DNA from: Mahella australiensis 50-1 BON | GTDB lineage: Bacteria > Bacillota > Clostridia > Mahellales > Mahellaceae | Direction: 5' to 3' | DNA: 64,000 nt | Assembly (NCBI RefSeq): GCF_000213255.1 | Contig: NC_015520.1 | Span: 826,001 to 890,000, forward strand | Shown: in pieces, positions 1-8,878 of the stretch | Numbering within the stretch: position 1 is the first letter of the stretch | How the letters are laid out: the number at the start of each line of letters is the position of its first letter | Notes under the pieces: generated by a model | Seen by the model: the letters and a program-made list of their open reading frames with translations, nothing else | Database searches by the model: none | Told to the model about the DNA's origin: nothing | Program-made: the position numbers and the translations under genes

Positions 1-37
1 AAAAAACAGAATAAAGATTGAATTGGAGTGAGTTTTA

Positions 38-667
38 ATGGTAATATTGAGGAGAAGGACTATTGTTATAGTGTCGCTGGTGGCTTTGCTATTCCTAACC
101 GGTTATCTGAATTATTATTATGACCAGCAATTGAATAATAGGGGTGTGGTGCAGACGAATGGCAGCGATAAAGCGGACGATGCAAAACCTGCTGATACAG
201 ACAAGGATATTCAACCGCCATCTACATCTCCAAAAAGCAACGATATAGAGGTTGAAGACGTGCCGACATCTGCTTCGTCGCTGGAGCAACAAGCTATGAC
301 TTCGAGCACCTCGGCGGCCACATTCTTTATCGAGTACCGATTAGAACGAGAGAAGGTAAGGAGTCAGGAGATAGATACGCTAAAAGAGATACTCACCAAT
401 GCCGATATGGATAAGGAATCGAAGGCTGAGGCCGAACAGACGCTGTCTGAGCTTATAAAAACCAATGAAACGGAAATGGCTATAGAAAACTTGCTAAAAG
501 CCAAGGGATTTAAAGATGCTTTAGCTTTTGTTCATGAAGATTCCACCAATATTATAGTATCGGCACCCAGTAAGTTAACACCTGCTGATGTTGCTAAGAT
601 ACAGGATGTAGTCATGCAAAGGACAAATCAGCCTGCTGAAAAAATTAAAATTATAGAGCGAAAATAA
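38..667 (+). CDS. spoIIIAH: SpoIIIAH-like stage III sporulation protein
   Basis: This 209-residue protein has one N-terminal membrane segment (about residues 9-26) after a short basic start, then a low-complexity Asp/Ser/Thr linker and a C-terminal alpha/beta domain with a helical region at about 100-150. That layout matches SpoIIIAH, which forms the mother-cell side of the SpoIIIA-SpoIIQ channel spanning the space between mother cell and forespore. The end, with a Lys-Ile-Lys-Ile-Ile strand, fits the ring-building EscJ/PrgK-like fold. It should be the last gene of a spoIIIA operon that starts before this window. Start chosen at the ATG after a GGAGTGAG ribosome site. Assignment is from overall pattern and context. 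Confidence 0.85.
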   Translation: MVILRRRTIVIVSLVALLFLTGYLNYYYDQQLNNRGVVQTNGSDKADDAKPADTDKDIQPPSTSPKSNDIEVEDVPTSASSLEQQAMTSSTSAATFFIEYRLEREKVRSQEIDTLKEILTNADMDKESKAEAEQTLSELIKTNETEMAIENLLKAKGFKDALAFVHEDSTNIIVSAPSKLTPADVAKIQDVVMQRTNQPAEKIKIIERK

Positions 668-735
668 TTTTAATGAGGTTGTAAAGCGCCGAATTATCTG
701 GTACAATATAGACAAAAGCGATTGGAGGGATCGAT

Positions 736-1149
736 ATGGCTGATGTAGATAATGAGAAGATGCAAGGTAATGATGTCCAGACAGCAGGCAATATTCGTAT
801 TGCAGACGAAGTAGTTGCTGCTATAGCTGGCGTGGCCGCTGCCAAGGTGGAGAAGGTTACCGATATGAGCGGAGGTTTAGCCAGCGATATAGCGGGCATA
901 CTTGGCAGAAAGAATCCTGCTAAAGGCGTGAAGGTTCAGGTCGGTGATAAAGAAACTAGCATAGATATAGCTATAATTGTCGATTATGGGGCAAGAATAC
1001 CGGATGTGGCATGGAAGATCCAAGAGAACGTCAAAAGTGCTGTAGAGTATATGACAGGATTGAAGGTAACGGCTGTAAATGTGCATGTGCAAGGCGTTAA
1101 TTTCCCCAAACCAGAGGAAACGGGTTCTTCTGAAGAAGCTGAAGAATAA
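736..1149 (+). CDS. Asp23/Gls24 family envelope stress protein
   Basis: This 137-residue soluble protein has the Asp23/Gls24 (DUF322) pattern: an early segment reading IRIADEVVAAIAGVAA, then a glycine-rich stretch, a lysine-rich 'KGVKVQVGDKETSIDIAIIVDYG' type strand pair and a C-terminal 'GLKVTAVNVHVQGVNF' strand. In other Firmicutes Asp23 sits under the membrane, held by AmaP. The next gene is an AmaP-like anchor, which supports that partnership. In Clostridia this family (YqhY) is often found directly before nusB, as here. It starts at an ATG with GGAGGGA 8 bases upstream. The acidic tail is probably disordered. Confidence 0.9.
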   Translation: MADVDNEKMQGNDVQTAGNIRIADEVVAAIAGVAAAKVEKVTDMSGGLASDIAGILGRKNPAKGVKVQVGDKETSIDIAIIVDYGARIPDVAWKIQENVKSAVEYMTGLKVTAVNVHVQGVNFPKPEETGSSEEAEE

Positions 1150-1159
1150 TAACCATAAC

Positions 1160-1189
1160 TATAACCCTCTGATTTATCAGAGGGTTATT
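1160..1189 (+). terminator. Stem-loop after asp23 gene
   Basis: A 12-bp perfect inverted repeat (TAACCCTCTGAT at 1162-1173 with ATCAGAGGGTTA at 1176-1187) encloses a 2-base loop. The T-run after it is weak (TTCT), so it may be a partial terminator or an mRNA-stabilising hairpin that lowers expression of the downstream amaP genes. Confidence 0.55.
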
Positions 1190-1209
1190 CTAACTAAGGA
1201 GGTATGAAA

Positions 1210-1755
1210 ATGCGTATTTTAGATAGAATACTTTTAGCTATATATACTATATTGGTAATCATCATCTCTGTTATAGCCATAGCGGTTGCGTTGCGTTGGA
1301 TACCGGCAGATACGGTTTATATGTACATACGGAGCGTGTACGATAATATGCAAGTGGCCATAGCGGTTTTGATAGTAGGGTTGCTGTTCCTGGTTATAAG
1401 TCTGGAGTTGTTGCTGTCAGGCTCGCGCCGCAGCTCACCGCGTGGAGCAATGCTTAAATCGGACGGCACCGGCAGCGTCATGCTGTCCGTAAATGCTATA
1501 GATAGTATGGTCCAGCGTTCTGCCAGGATGATCGAGGGTATTAAGGATATAAAGAGTTCGGTGTCCGTTGATCCTGAGGGTACCCGGATAATGTTGAGCG
1601 TACAAGTGGAGCAGGATGTAAATATTCCGGAGTTGACCGATAATCTTCAAAATCAAGTCAAAGAATATGTGGAGAAATATGGCGGGATAAAAATAAAAGC
1701 TATAACGGTTAGGGTGGACAGCATATCGCCGACAACGCGTTACAAGACGGAGTGA
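1210..1755 (+). CDS. amaP: AmaP-like alkaline shock response membrane anchor protein
   Basis: The protein has two hydrophobic helices near its N-terminus (about residues 7-30 and 48-73) joined by a short loop, followed by a cytoplasmic domain related to Asp23. This is the layout of AmaP, which anchors Asp23 at the membrane. The Asp23-type gene just upstream and the DUF2273 gene just downstream are its usual companions. Two in-frame ATGs exist at 1204 and 1210; AAGGAGG at 1196-1202 is well spaced only from 1210, which I chose (181 residues). The role in envelope stress is known from staphylococci; here it is inferred. Confidence 0.8.
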   Translation: MRILDRILLAIYTILVIIISVIAIAVALRWIPADTVYMYIRSVYDNMQVAIAVLIVGLLFLVISLELLLSGSRRSSPRGAMLKSDGTGSVMLSVNAIDSMVQRSARMIEGIKDIKSSVSVDPEGTRIMLSVQVEQDVNIPELTDNLQNQVKEYVEKYGGIKIKAITVRVDSISPTTRYKTE

Positions 1756-1760
1756 TCATT

Positions 1761-1979
1761 ATGAAATTGTTGGTATATATTTTCGACAAATATAGGGGTA
1801 AAGCGGTTGGTGCAACGATAGGGTTTATATTCAGCCTGCTTGTTCTTATAATAGGCTTATGGAGGACCCTGTTTATATTGCTGTGTATTGGAGTGGGGTA
1901 TTATATAGGCAACAAATTCGATAAGGGAGAAAGCTTCTTAGAATTTTTGGACAAGATATTACCTAGGGGTATGCGATAA
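1761..1979 (+). CDS. DUF2273 small membrane protein
   Basis: This 72-residue protein carries two hydrophobic helices (about 12-34 and 36-51) containing glycine-rich 'GATIGF' and 'GVGYYIGNKFDKG' stretches, typical of the DUF2273 family that accompanies Asp23 and AmaP genes. Its biochemical role is unknown. An in-frame GTG at 1752 overlaps the amaP stop, but the ATG at 1761 is 8 bases after a GGAG site and is preferred. It is probably translationally coupled to amaP. Confidence 0.75.
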   Translation: MKLLVYIFDKYRGKAVGATIGFIFSLLVLIIGLWRTLFILLCIGVGYYIGNKFDKGESFLEFLDKILPRGMR

Positions 1980-2036
1980 GTTCATTTACAGTGTGCTCAT
2001 CGATAGATAAACTATAGCATAAGAAGGGAAAATAAT

Positions 2037-2441
2037 ATGAGCAGAAGGCAGGCCAGACAGGATGCGGTTTGTTTAATGTATGAGATAGATATGCAAGACG
2101 GCGACTCTGATGATATATTGGAACGCTTTTTTAACACGCATGCGTTAAATGAAGCTGATGCTAAATATATCGATGAAATCGTAAAACTTGCTCTTGAACA
2201 TAGGGATGACATAGATAGGGGTATAGAACAGAGCTGCGGCAGAAAGATCGAATACCTTGCAAAAATGGATCTGGCTATATTGAGGATAGCAGCGGCCGAG
2301 ATGTTATATATGCCGTCAGTACCACATAGGGTCTCTATAGACGAGGCGGTGGAATTGGCCAAGCGTTATGGGGATGATATGTCGCCTACTTTTATCAACG
2401 GCGTGCTGGCTGGCTTGATGAAACAGCTCACTAAAGCATGA
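2037..2441 (+). CDS. nusB: Transcription antitermination factor NusB
   Basis: This 134-residue all-helical protein starts with the NusB hallmark MSRRQARQDAVCLMYEID and ends with a 'RVSIDEAVELAKRYGDD...FINGVLAGL' segment, as in the family. NusB binds boxA RNA together with NusE (S10) and promotes antitermination in rRNA operons. Length is normal. It begins the block nusB-folD-xseA-xseB-ispA that is widely conserved in Firmicutes. The start codon follows an AAGGGAAAA purine-rich site. Confidence 0.95.
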   Translation: MSRRQARQDAVCLMYEIDMQDGDSDDILERFFNTHALNEADAKYIDEIVKLALEHRDDIDRGIEQSCGRKIEYLAKMDLAILRIAAAEMLYMPSVPHRVSIDEAVELAKRYGDDMSPTFINGVLAGLMKQLTKA

Positions 2442-2485
2442 AAGCCATATTATTTTTCAATTAATATATAGGGAGAAGATATTCG

Positions 2486-3340
2486 ATGGGAGCACAAATT
2501 ATTGACGGCAAGGCTATATCATCTGCTATACGCCAGCAGATAAAACAGCAGGTAATGGAGTTGCAACAAAAAACGGGTAAGTCCCCAGGACTGGCGGTTG
2601 TGTTGGTAGGAGAAGATCCGGCCTCTCAGATATATGTTAGGAATAAAGAGAAGGCATGCCAGGAGGTAGGTATATACTCAGAGGTTTACAGGCTACCTCA
2701 AGAAACTTCGCAACAGCAGTTGTTGGATCTGGTACATCAGCTAAACGAACGGCAGGAGATAAACGGTATACTTGTGCAATTGCCTTTACCCGATCATTTA
2801 GATGAAATGACAGTACTGAGGGATATTTCACCGGATAAAGACGTGGACGGTTTTCATGCGGTGAACGCGGGTAAGCTGTTAAACGGCGAAAAGGGATTTG
2901 TACCATGTACCCCGAAGGGTATAATAACTTTGATAAAGAGCACTAACGTAGATATAAAAGGCAAAGATGCTGTGGTAGTAGGCCGCAGCAACATAGTAGG
3001 TAAACCTGTGTCTATACTGCTGCTCAATGAAAATGCCACCGTTACCATATGCCATTCCAAGACGGCTGATCTGAAATCCCATACGCAAAGGGCTGATATA
3101 TTGGTTGTAGCTACAGGTAAGCCAAACCTCATAACAGGCGATATGGTAAAACCAGGATCAGTGGTTATAGATGTAGGGACCACCAGGGTGGAAGGTAAAT
3201 TGACTGGCGATGTGCACTTTGCCAGCGCCAAAGAAGTAGCCGGTTGGATAACTCCTGTACCCGGCGGGGTAGGTCCTATGACCATAACTATGTTGTTGCA
3301 AAACACTGTTGAAGCAGCTGTATCGCAATGGAAACTCTGA
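2486..3340 (+). CDS. folD: Bifunctional methylenetetrahydrofolate dehydrogenase/cyclohydrolase FolD
   Basis: This 284-residue enzyme interconverts 5,10-methylene-, methenyl- and 10-formyl-tetrahydrofolate in the cytosol. The N-terminal catalytic domain has the 'YVRNKEKAC' segment carrying the catalytic lysine and the 'QLPLPDHLD' motif. The Rossmann domain follows, with VVGRSNIVGKP and the closing 'TPVPGGVGPMT' signature. Length is typical. Its end overlaps the start of xseA by 13 bases, so the two are translationally coupled. Start ATG with GGGAGAAG upstream. Confidence 0.96.
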   Translation: MGAQIIDGKAISSAIRQQIKQQVMELQQKTGKSPGLAVVLVGEDPASQIYVRNKEKACQEVGIYSEVYRLPQETSQQQLLDLVHQLNERQEINGILVQLPLPDHLDEMTVLRDISPDKDVDGFHAVNAGKLLNGEKGFVPCTPKGIITLIKSTNVDIKGKDAVVVGRSNIVGKPVSILLLNENATVTICHSKTADLKSHTQRADILVVATGKPNLITGDMVKPGSVVIDVGTTRVEGKLTGDVHFASAKEVAGWITPVPGGVGPMTITMLLQNTVEAAVSQWKL

Positions 3341-4557
3341 TATTCAGCGTAAGTCAGTTGACAGCTTATATAAAAGGTATGTTTTCTTCTGATCCGTTAT
3401 TGCACTCGGTGTATGTGCGCGGCGAAATATCGAATTATAAACTGCATTCCTCAGGTCACAGCTATTTTACGCTGAAGGATCAGAACAGCAAAATACGCTG
3501 TGTGATGTTCAGGCAGTATGGGCAGCCGATTTTTGCGATGCAGGATGGCATGGATGTATTGGTACAGGGTTATGTGAATGTTTATGACAGGGATGGGCAA
3601 TATCAATTATATGCCGAAAGGATAGAGCCGTTCGGTGTTGGATCCTTGCATTTGGCTTTCGAGCAGCTTAAAGCTAAGCTGGAACAAGATGGCTTGTTTG
3701 ATCGGGCGCATAAAAAGCCGCTGCCTTTGTTTCCTAAACGCATAGGCGTGGTTACGTCTGATACTGGAGCGGCTGTGCGCGATATAATAAATGTGGCACA
3801 TCGCCGCTATCCGAACATTGACCTGCTTATAGTACCGGTGGCTGTGCAGGGCAAGGCCGCAGCTATTCAGATAAGCGAAGCTATAGATGCGCTGAACGTT
3901 ATGGACGAATCGGTAGATGTCATAATAGTAGGTAGAGGCGGCGGTTCAATAGAGGAGTTATGGCCCTTTAATGAAGAGATCGTGGCACGCAGTATATATC
4001 GCTCTCATATACCTGTCGTATCGGCAGTAGGTCATGAAACAGATTTCACCATATCCGATTTTGTAGCGGATATGCGGGCACCCACACCGTCGGCTGCCGC
4101 TGAATTGGTTGTCCCACTAAAAACCGAATTGGAGCAGCGTATTGCCGGGCTGTGCTTGAATGCCAAGCGAGCGGTGGATATGCTAGTGGAAGAACAACGC
4201 CGGTGTCTTTATAAATTGCAGGGCAGCCGCATTATGCGTGATCCTATGCAGCTTTTGAAAGATAAACAGCAGCAATTGGATCAAGCCGAACGATATTTGC
4301 TGATAAATATGCATCATCGGATGGAAATAAAAGGCGCTTTGTACAATGATCTTAAGCATAGGCTAGAAGCATTTAATCCCTTGGGTGCATTGAAACGCGG
4401 CTATACCATGACGCTAGATGTCGAGGATAAAAGTCTCATTAAGTCTGTTAGCGAGCTTTCATTAGGGCAACGTATACATATAATCTACGATGATGGTCGA
4501 GCACAGGCTGAGATCGTGGATCTAGAAGTCGAAAGGGAAAATGATGATAGAAGATGA
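3328..4557 (+). CDS. xseA: Exodeoxyribonuclease VII large subunit
   Basis: This 409-residue protein is the catalytic subunit of exonuclease VII, which with XseB degrades single-stranded DNA from both ends. An N-terminal OB-fold (about residues 6-100, 'YFTLKDQNSKIRCVMF') is followed by the catalytic domain with 'RIGVVTSDTGAAVRDI', 'GRGGGSIEELWPFNEE' and 'SAVGHETDFTISDFVAD...PTPSAAAEL'. A coiled-coil region then leads to the C-terminal 'LKRGYTM' segment. It overlaps folD upstream and xseB downstream, giving tight coupling. Confidence 0.96.
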   Translation: METLIFSVSQLTAYIKGMFSSDPLLHSVYVRGEISNYKLHSSGHSYFTLKDQNSKIRCVMFRQYGQPIFAMQDGMDVLVQGYVNVYDRDGQYQLYAERIEPFGVGSLHLAFEQLKAKLEQDGLFDRAHKKPLPLFPKRIGVVTSDTGAAVRDIINVAHRRYPNIDLLIVPVAVQGKAAAIQISEAIDALNVMDESVDVIIVGRGGGSIEELWPFNEEIVARSIYRSHIPVVSAVGHETDFTISDFVADMRAPTPSAAAELVVPLKTELEQRIAGLCLNAKRAVDMLVEEQRRCLYKLQGSRIMRDPMQLLKDKQQQLDQAERYLLINMHHRMEIKGALYNDLKHRLEAFNPLGALKRGYTMTLDVEDKSLIKSVSELSLGQRIHIIYDDGRAQAEIVDLEVERENDDRR

Positions 4558-4765
4558 TAGGACTTTTGAAAAAGCTATCCGCGAATTAGAAAATATAGTA
4601 ACATCTTTAGAAAATGGAGATGTTGCATTGGACCAGGCTATAGCATTATTCGAGCGCGGCATGGAATTATCGCGCTATTGCAGCCAAAAGCTTGACGAAG
4701 CCGAAGGTAAGATAACCATGCTGATGAAAGAGCAAAATGCTTTTAAGGAGGTTCCTTTTAACTAA
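4541..4765 (+). CDS. xseB: Exodeoxyribonuclease VII small subunit
   Basis: This 74-residue helical-hairpin protein has the family motif 'FEKAIRELENIVTSLENGDVALDQAI' and 'LFERGMELSRYCSQKLDEAE'. XseB packs along the coiled coil of XseA and is needed for holoenzyme function. The start (ATG 4541, with a second ATG directly after it) lies within the last codons of xseA, so translation is coupled. Length and motif spacing are normal. Confidence 0.95.
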   Translation: MMIEDDRTFEKAIRELENIVTSLENGDVALDQAIALFERGMELSRYCSQKLDEAEGKITMLMKEQNAFKEVPFN

Positions 4766-4773
4766 GGACAGAT

Positions 4774-5622
4774 ATGGATTTTAACCAACAGCTAAAACAT
4801 AAAATAGAAATAATAGATAAAAATCTGGATAATATGCTTCCGCCTGCTGATACTTATCCCCCGGTAATACACGAAGCCATGCGTTACAGCGTCTTCAGCG
4901 GTGGTAAAAGATTGAGGCCGGTGCTGCTTATATCGGCTTATGAACTGTTTGATGAGCATGTAGACGATTGTATGCCGCTTGCATGCGCTATAGAATTCAT
5001 TCATACTTATTCGCTTATACACGATGATCTCCCGGCTATGGACGATGATGACACAAGAAGAGGCAAGGCGACATGCCATAAAGTGTTTGGCGAGGGTATA
5101 GCGGTGTTGACCGGCGATGCTCTACTCAATCACGCGTTTGAAGTCATGCTAGATGACATAGCTCGGAATCCTCATCATATAGCCGCTGCCATAGCCATTG
5201 CAAAAGCGGCAGGTATAGGCGGTATGATAGGAGGGCAGGTTATGGATTTATTGTATGAAAATAAGCCTGTAGACGATGGCGTTTTACAATATATCCATCA
5301 GCATAAAACCGCTGCCTTGATATGCGCAGCAGTAAAAGCCGGTGCCTTGGCTGCAGGTGCTGATGAGGTATATGTGCGGGCTATAGAGCAATACGGTTTG
5401 GCGCTGGGCATGGCGTTTCAGATAAGCGATGACATACTGGACGTGGACGAAGGCGGTAAAGAGGAAGTTAAAGCTACATATCCGGCACTATACGGCATCG
5501 AGGCATCCATAAAAGCAGCACAGGAATTCACGCAGCATGCAATAGATGCAATAGCCGTTTTCGGTCAAAAAGGGACGTTTTTGAAAGAAATGGCCTCCTA
5601 TATGATGCGGCGCAGCAATTAA
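4774..5622 (+). CDS. ispA: Polyprenyl (farnesyl/geranyl) diphosphate synthase
   Basis: This 282-residue trans-isoprenyl diphosphate synthase condenses isopentenyl diphosphate with allylic diphosphates. It has 'GGKRLRP', the first Asp-rich motif in 'HDDLPAMDDDDTRRGK' and the second in 'QISDDILD', which bind Mg-diphosphate. Position after xseB and ahead of dxs matches ispA of the Firmicute isoprenoid cluster. This family is the usual upstream neighbour of OLE RNA, which follows here. Start ATG lies 8 bases after a GGAC/AAGGA region overlapping the end of xseB. Chain length (C15 or C20) cannot be told from sequence alone. Confidence 0.93.
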   Translation: MDFNQQLKHKIEIIDKNLDNMLPPADTYPPVIHEAMRYSVFSGGKRLRPVLLISAYELFDEHVDDCMPLACAIEFIHTYSLIHDDLPAMDDDDTRRGKATCHKVFGEGIAVLTGDALLNHAFEVMLDDIARNPHHIAAAIAIAKAAGIGGMIGGQVMDLLYENKPVDDGVLQYIHQHKTAALICAAVKAGALAAGADEVYVRAIEQYGLALGMAFQISDDILDVDEGGKEEVKATYPALYGIEASIKAAQEFTQHAIDAIAVFGQKGTFLKEMASYMMRRSN

Positions 5623-5689
5623 TATGGTTTTATAGCGATTTGCTCGCTTAAGCGATGCTCTATGAGATTTGCATGTATTTATATGTATA

Positions 5690-5698
5690 TGTTATAAT
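5690..5698 (+). promoter_or_regulatory. Extended -10 promoter for OLE RNA
   Basis: TGTTATAAT at 5690-5698 is an extended -10 element (TGn plus a perfect TATAAT). A weak -35-like TTTGCA lies at 5668-5673. Start would be near 5705, a few bases before the closing stem of the OLE RNA, which supports a dedicated promoter inside the ispA-oapA operon. Confidence 0.6.
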
Positions 5699-5704
5699 TA
5701 TATC

Positions 5705-6296
5705 TACAAGTGCGATGGCGCAGTATCCTAGTCAGCGCTATCGATCCTGAAAGCGGGGCTAAAAATCCGCTAAGGGCACAACGATGAAGTTCCTGGTGCT
5801 GGCTTCTGACGCCCAGTCGGGGGCTGGTGCTGGGAGTTAAGATAGGTGGGCAAGCTGCAATGGCATGCAGCCGATGACCCATCTATCGCGGAGGCCCGAG
5901 AGGGTGGTGCTTCAGTAAGAAAGCGCTACTGCTCGGGGATGAACCTGTATGCGGCAAACGACGCTGTGTACAGTGTAGCCTGCCTTGAGTGATATAGGTG
6001 GATAGCAGTTCACACCTTGGCCGGAAGGCGCCGAAGGCGCGAGGTTATCGCTGCTTGAAACCTATGTTGCAAAAGAGGCTAGGGATCGATTTGGCTGTTG
6101 AGGAAAGCTCCTAGGCTGCTCATCACGAGGCATGTTGGGGATTAAAGTGTGGACTTAGTGGCGATTCGGTGAATGCCGTAGGCGACTCGGCATGACGATT
6201 TTAAAGGGAAACCGCTCCTCCGGCGACGGAGAGTAATCGTCTGGGAAATCCTACCGAACCTAAGCCGCAGAGTTTACCCAACATGCTGCCATCGCA
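5705..6296 (+). ncRNA. ole: OLE RNA (ornate, large, extremophilic)
   Basis: About 590 nt between ispA and an OapA-type membrane protein gene, followed by dxs, is the diagnostic setting of OLE RNA. The sequence is G/C-rich relative to its flanks and full of inverted repeats. The ends close on each other: TGCGATGGC (5711-5719) pairs with GCCATCGCA (6288-6296). Just inside, GCATGTTGGG (6131-6140) pairs with CCCAACATGC (6277-6286). No plausible ORF covers it. OLE RNA is known to associate with OapA at the membrane and to influence stress and Mg2+ responses in alkaliphilic bacilli; that function is assumed here by homology. The length is close to the ~600 nt usual for the class. Exact ends are estimated from the terminal stem. 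Confidence 0.93.
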
Positions 6297-6327
6297 ATGT
6301 ATATTATTTAAAGAGGTTAATGCTTTC

Positions 6328-6987
6328 ATGGATAATGACGATAGCGATATTCACTTACATAAAGGGAAAAGCGTTGTAAAAAATAATAAAATTAAAACTA
6401 AAAATTCTAAAAATAATAAAAATCATCGAGATCGCTGGCCTTTGGTGGTTACGGGCATAGCATTTCTTATATCCTCTATCATGAGTTTAATATCTGAGAC
6501 TACAATTCAATCGGCGGATCTTTTTATGGCATGGATAATCCTAATAATTATTATAGCAATAGGCGTAATATTTGATATAATAGGAGTAGCGGTTACTGCT
6601 TCTAAGGAGGCGCCCTTTCATGCACGCTCGGCGCGTAAAATGCCAGGAGCAGCTCTGGCTGTGCAGTTTGTGCGCAATGCCGATAAGGTATCAAGTTTTT
6701 GCAATGATGTAATAGGCGATATAGCAGGTGTCATAAGCGGAGCGGCAGGAGCGGTGATAGCGGGCAAACTTATAGTTTTAGCCCATAATAGTTATGATAT
6801 GATTATAAGCATAATGCTCAGCGCCGGCATAGCATCGCTTACTATAGGAGGCAAAGCCTTAGGTAAAAATTACGCTATAAATAATTCCGAAGAGATAGTA
6901 TACAGGGTTGCATATATTTTGGATATTATAATAAAAAGCCCGAAATACTTAATCTCGCTGATGCGAAGGGAAAGGAAAGACCTATGA
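6328..6987 (+). CDS. oapA: OLE-associated membrane protein OapA
   Basis: This 219-residue protein starts with a very basic, Lys/Asn-rich segment (residues 1-36) suited to RNA contact. Four membrane helices follow, at about 38-57, 64-90, 132-153 and 158-178. A 'DIIGVAVTASKEAPFHARSARKMPGA' stretch after helix 2 resembles the DUF21 domain of CorB/CorC-type Mg2+ proteins. Position between OLE RNA and dxs identifies it as OapA. A frame-compatible ATG at 6283 lies inside the OLE terminal stem; the ATG at 6328, 9 bases after AAGAGGTT, is a better start. It overlaps dxs by 4 bases. Confidence 0.9.
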   Translation: MDNDDSDIHLHKGKSVVKNNKIKTKNSKNNKNHRDRWPLVVTGIAFLISSIMSLISETTIQSADLFMAWIILIIIIAIGVIFDIIGVAVTASKEAPFHARSARKMPGAALAVQFVRNADKVSSFCNDVIGDIAGVISGAAGAVIAGKLIVLAHNSYDMIISIMLSAGIASLTIGGKALGKNYAINNSEEIVYRVAYILDIIIKSPKYLISLMRRERKDL

Positions 6988-8876
6988 GTAGATTGCTCGA
7001 TGATATAGATAGTCCTGAGAGCTTGAAAGCATTGGATATAGACCAGCTTAAGACTTTATCGAATGAAATAAGGGAGTTTCTGATCGATAATGTTTCTAAA
7101 ACAGGAGGACATTTGGCTTCTAATCTTGGCGTGGTTGAGTTGACGATAGCTCTGCATTATGTATATAATAGCCCATGGGATAAAATCATATGGGATGTCG
7201 GTCATCAATCGTATACGCATAAAATTTTGACCGGAAGAAAATCACTTTTTCCTACTTTGAGAAAATACGGTGGCATGAGCGGTTTTCCTAAACGATATGA
7301 AAGTGTCCACGATTGCTTTGAAACAGGGCATAGCAGCACGTCTGTATCGGCGGCGCTTGGTATGGCCAGGGCAAGGGATTTAAAAAAGGAGCATTATTCT
7401 GTGATAGCGGTAATAGGCGATGGCTCCATAAGTGGCGGCATGGCATTTGAAGCGTTGAATGATGCCGGCCGTTCTAGAAACGATCTTACTGTTATACTAA
7501 ACGATAATGCGATGTCTATTGACAAAAATGTAGGAGGATTAGCGTTATATCTGGCGAGACTTCGTTCCAGCCCTGGCTACGGCAAGGCTAAGCGCGATAT
7601 AAAAGGTGTGATAAGCCGTATACCTTATATAGGCGATTCGTTGGTAAGCGGTATAGAGAGGCTTAAGAATAGCTTTAAGTATATATTTGTGCCAGGTATG
7701 CTATTTGAAGAATTAGGATTTACTTATATAGGCCCTATAGACGGGCATAATCTGGATGAATTAATATCGGTGCTAAGGCGTGTTAAAAATATGAAAGGGC
7801 CGTTGCTTGTGCATGTTGTAACTGTTAAGGGTAAAGGATATAAGTTTTCTGAAGAGAACCCGGAACGGTTTCACGGCATAGCGCCGTTTGATGCCGAAAA
7901 CGGGCACGAGGAAACAAGCCCTGATATGACGTATACTAAGGCTTTTAGTAACGCTATGCTGTCTGCAGGGGCGCGTGATAAGCGCGTGGTTGCTATTACG
8001 GCGGCTATGAAAGATGGTACAGGGCTTGGGCGTTTTGCCGAGAGATATCCCGATCGTTTTTTTGATGTAGGTATAGCCGAACAACATGCTGTGACCATGG
8101 CGGCAGGAATGGCCGCTGCCGGCTTAAGGCCGGTAGTGGCGATATACTCGTCGTTTTTACAAAGAGCATATGATCAGATAATACATGATATATGTATGCA
8201 GGATTTACCTGTTATATTGGCTATTGATCGAGCAGGGTTGGTAGGTGAAGATGGGCCTACACATCATGGCGTGTTCGATATATCTTACTTACGGAGTATG
8301 CCTAATATGTGCGTGCTCGCACCCAAGGATGGTCAAGAACTGGATAAAATGCTGCAGTTTGCCTTATCGATGGATGGGCCGGTGGCCATACGTTATCCCA
8401 AGGGAGCGACTTACTATGGCCACGATGCACATCAAACTGATATCGATGTAATGAACTGGGAGTGTTTGCAATTTGGAGCTGATGTCGCTATATTAGCAGT
8501 CGGACGTATGGTCGGTATAGCATTAGATGCTGCGGCTATATTAAAGACAATGGGTATAAATGCTGCAGTGTATAATGCGCGCTGTATTAAGCCATTACCG
8601 TCATCGACACTAGCAGATATCTTGATCAATATCAAGCGACTGGTTACCGTAGAAGACAATATAGAAAAAGGTGGTTTCGGCAGCAGCATAGCCGAATTTA
8701 TCTTCGATAATGATATAAAGGGTGTTGATCTGGATATCATAGCTATACCGGACCGTTTTGTGCCCCATGGCAGTGTCGATAAATTGTTAAATAAGCTCAA
8801 AATGACCCCGCAAGGTATAGCTTCTCGCATATATGAACGTATTAACGGCAATATAACAGTTAGAAACAGGGGTTAG
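6984..8876 (+). CDS. dxs: 1-deoxy-D-xylulose-5-phosphate synthase
   Basis: This 630-residue thiamine-diphosphate enzyme joins pyruvate and glyceraldehyde 3-phosphate, the first step of the MEP isoprenoid pathway. Visible motifs are 'TGHSSTSVSAALGMA', the ThDP/Mg site 'GDGSISGGMAFEALN...LNDN', 'DVGIAEQHAVTMAAGMA' with the catalytic glutamate, and 'DRAGLVGEDGPTHHG'. Length is standard. It overlaps oapA by an ATGA junction and is followed 2 bases later by nadK. The tlyA/yqxC methyltransferase gene that often sits between dxs and nadK in Firmicutes is absent. Confidence 0.97.
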   Translation: MSRLLDDIDSPESLKALDIDQLKTLSNEIREFLIDNVSKTGGHLASNLGVVELTIALHYVYNSPWDKIIWDVGHQSYTHKILTGRKSLFPTLRKYGGMSGFPKRYESVHDCFETGHSSTSVSAALGMARARDLKKEHYSVIAVIGDGSISGGMAFEALNDAGRSRNDLTVILNDNAMSIDKNVGGLALYLARLRSSPGYGKAKRDIKGVISRIPYIGDSLVSGIERLKNSFKYIFVPGMLFEELGFTYIGPIDGHNLDELISVLRRVKNMKGPLLVHVVTVKGKGYKFSEENPERFHGIAPFDAENGHEETSPDMTYTKAFSNAMLSAGARDKRVVAITAAMKDGTGLGRFAERYPDRFFDVGIAEQHAVTMAAGMAAAGLRPVVAIYSSFLQRAYDQIIHDICMQDLPVILAIDRAGLVGEDGPTHHGVFDISYLRSMPNMCVLAPKDGQELDKMLQFALSMDGPVAIRYPKGATYYGHDAHQTDIDVMNWECLQFGADVAILAVGRMVGIALDAAAILKTMGINAAVYNARCIKPLPSSTLADILINIKRLVTVEDNIEKGGFGSSIAEFIFDNDIKGVDLDIIAIPDRFVPHGSVDKLLNKLKMTPQGIASRIYERINGNITVRNRG

Positions 8877-8878
8877 CA

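Noticed and set aside
5679-5882. Small minus-strand ORF inside the OLE region
   Set aside because: No ribosome site or family; it lies across paired arms of the structured RNA.
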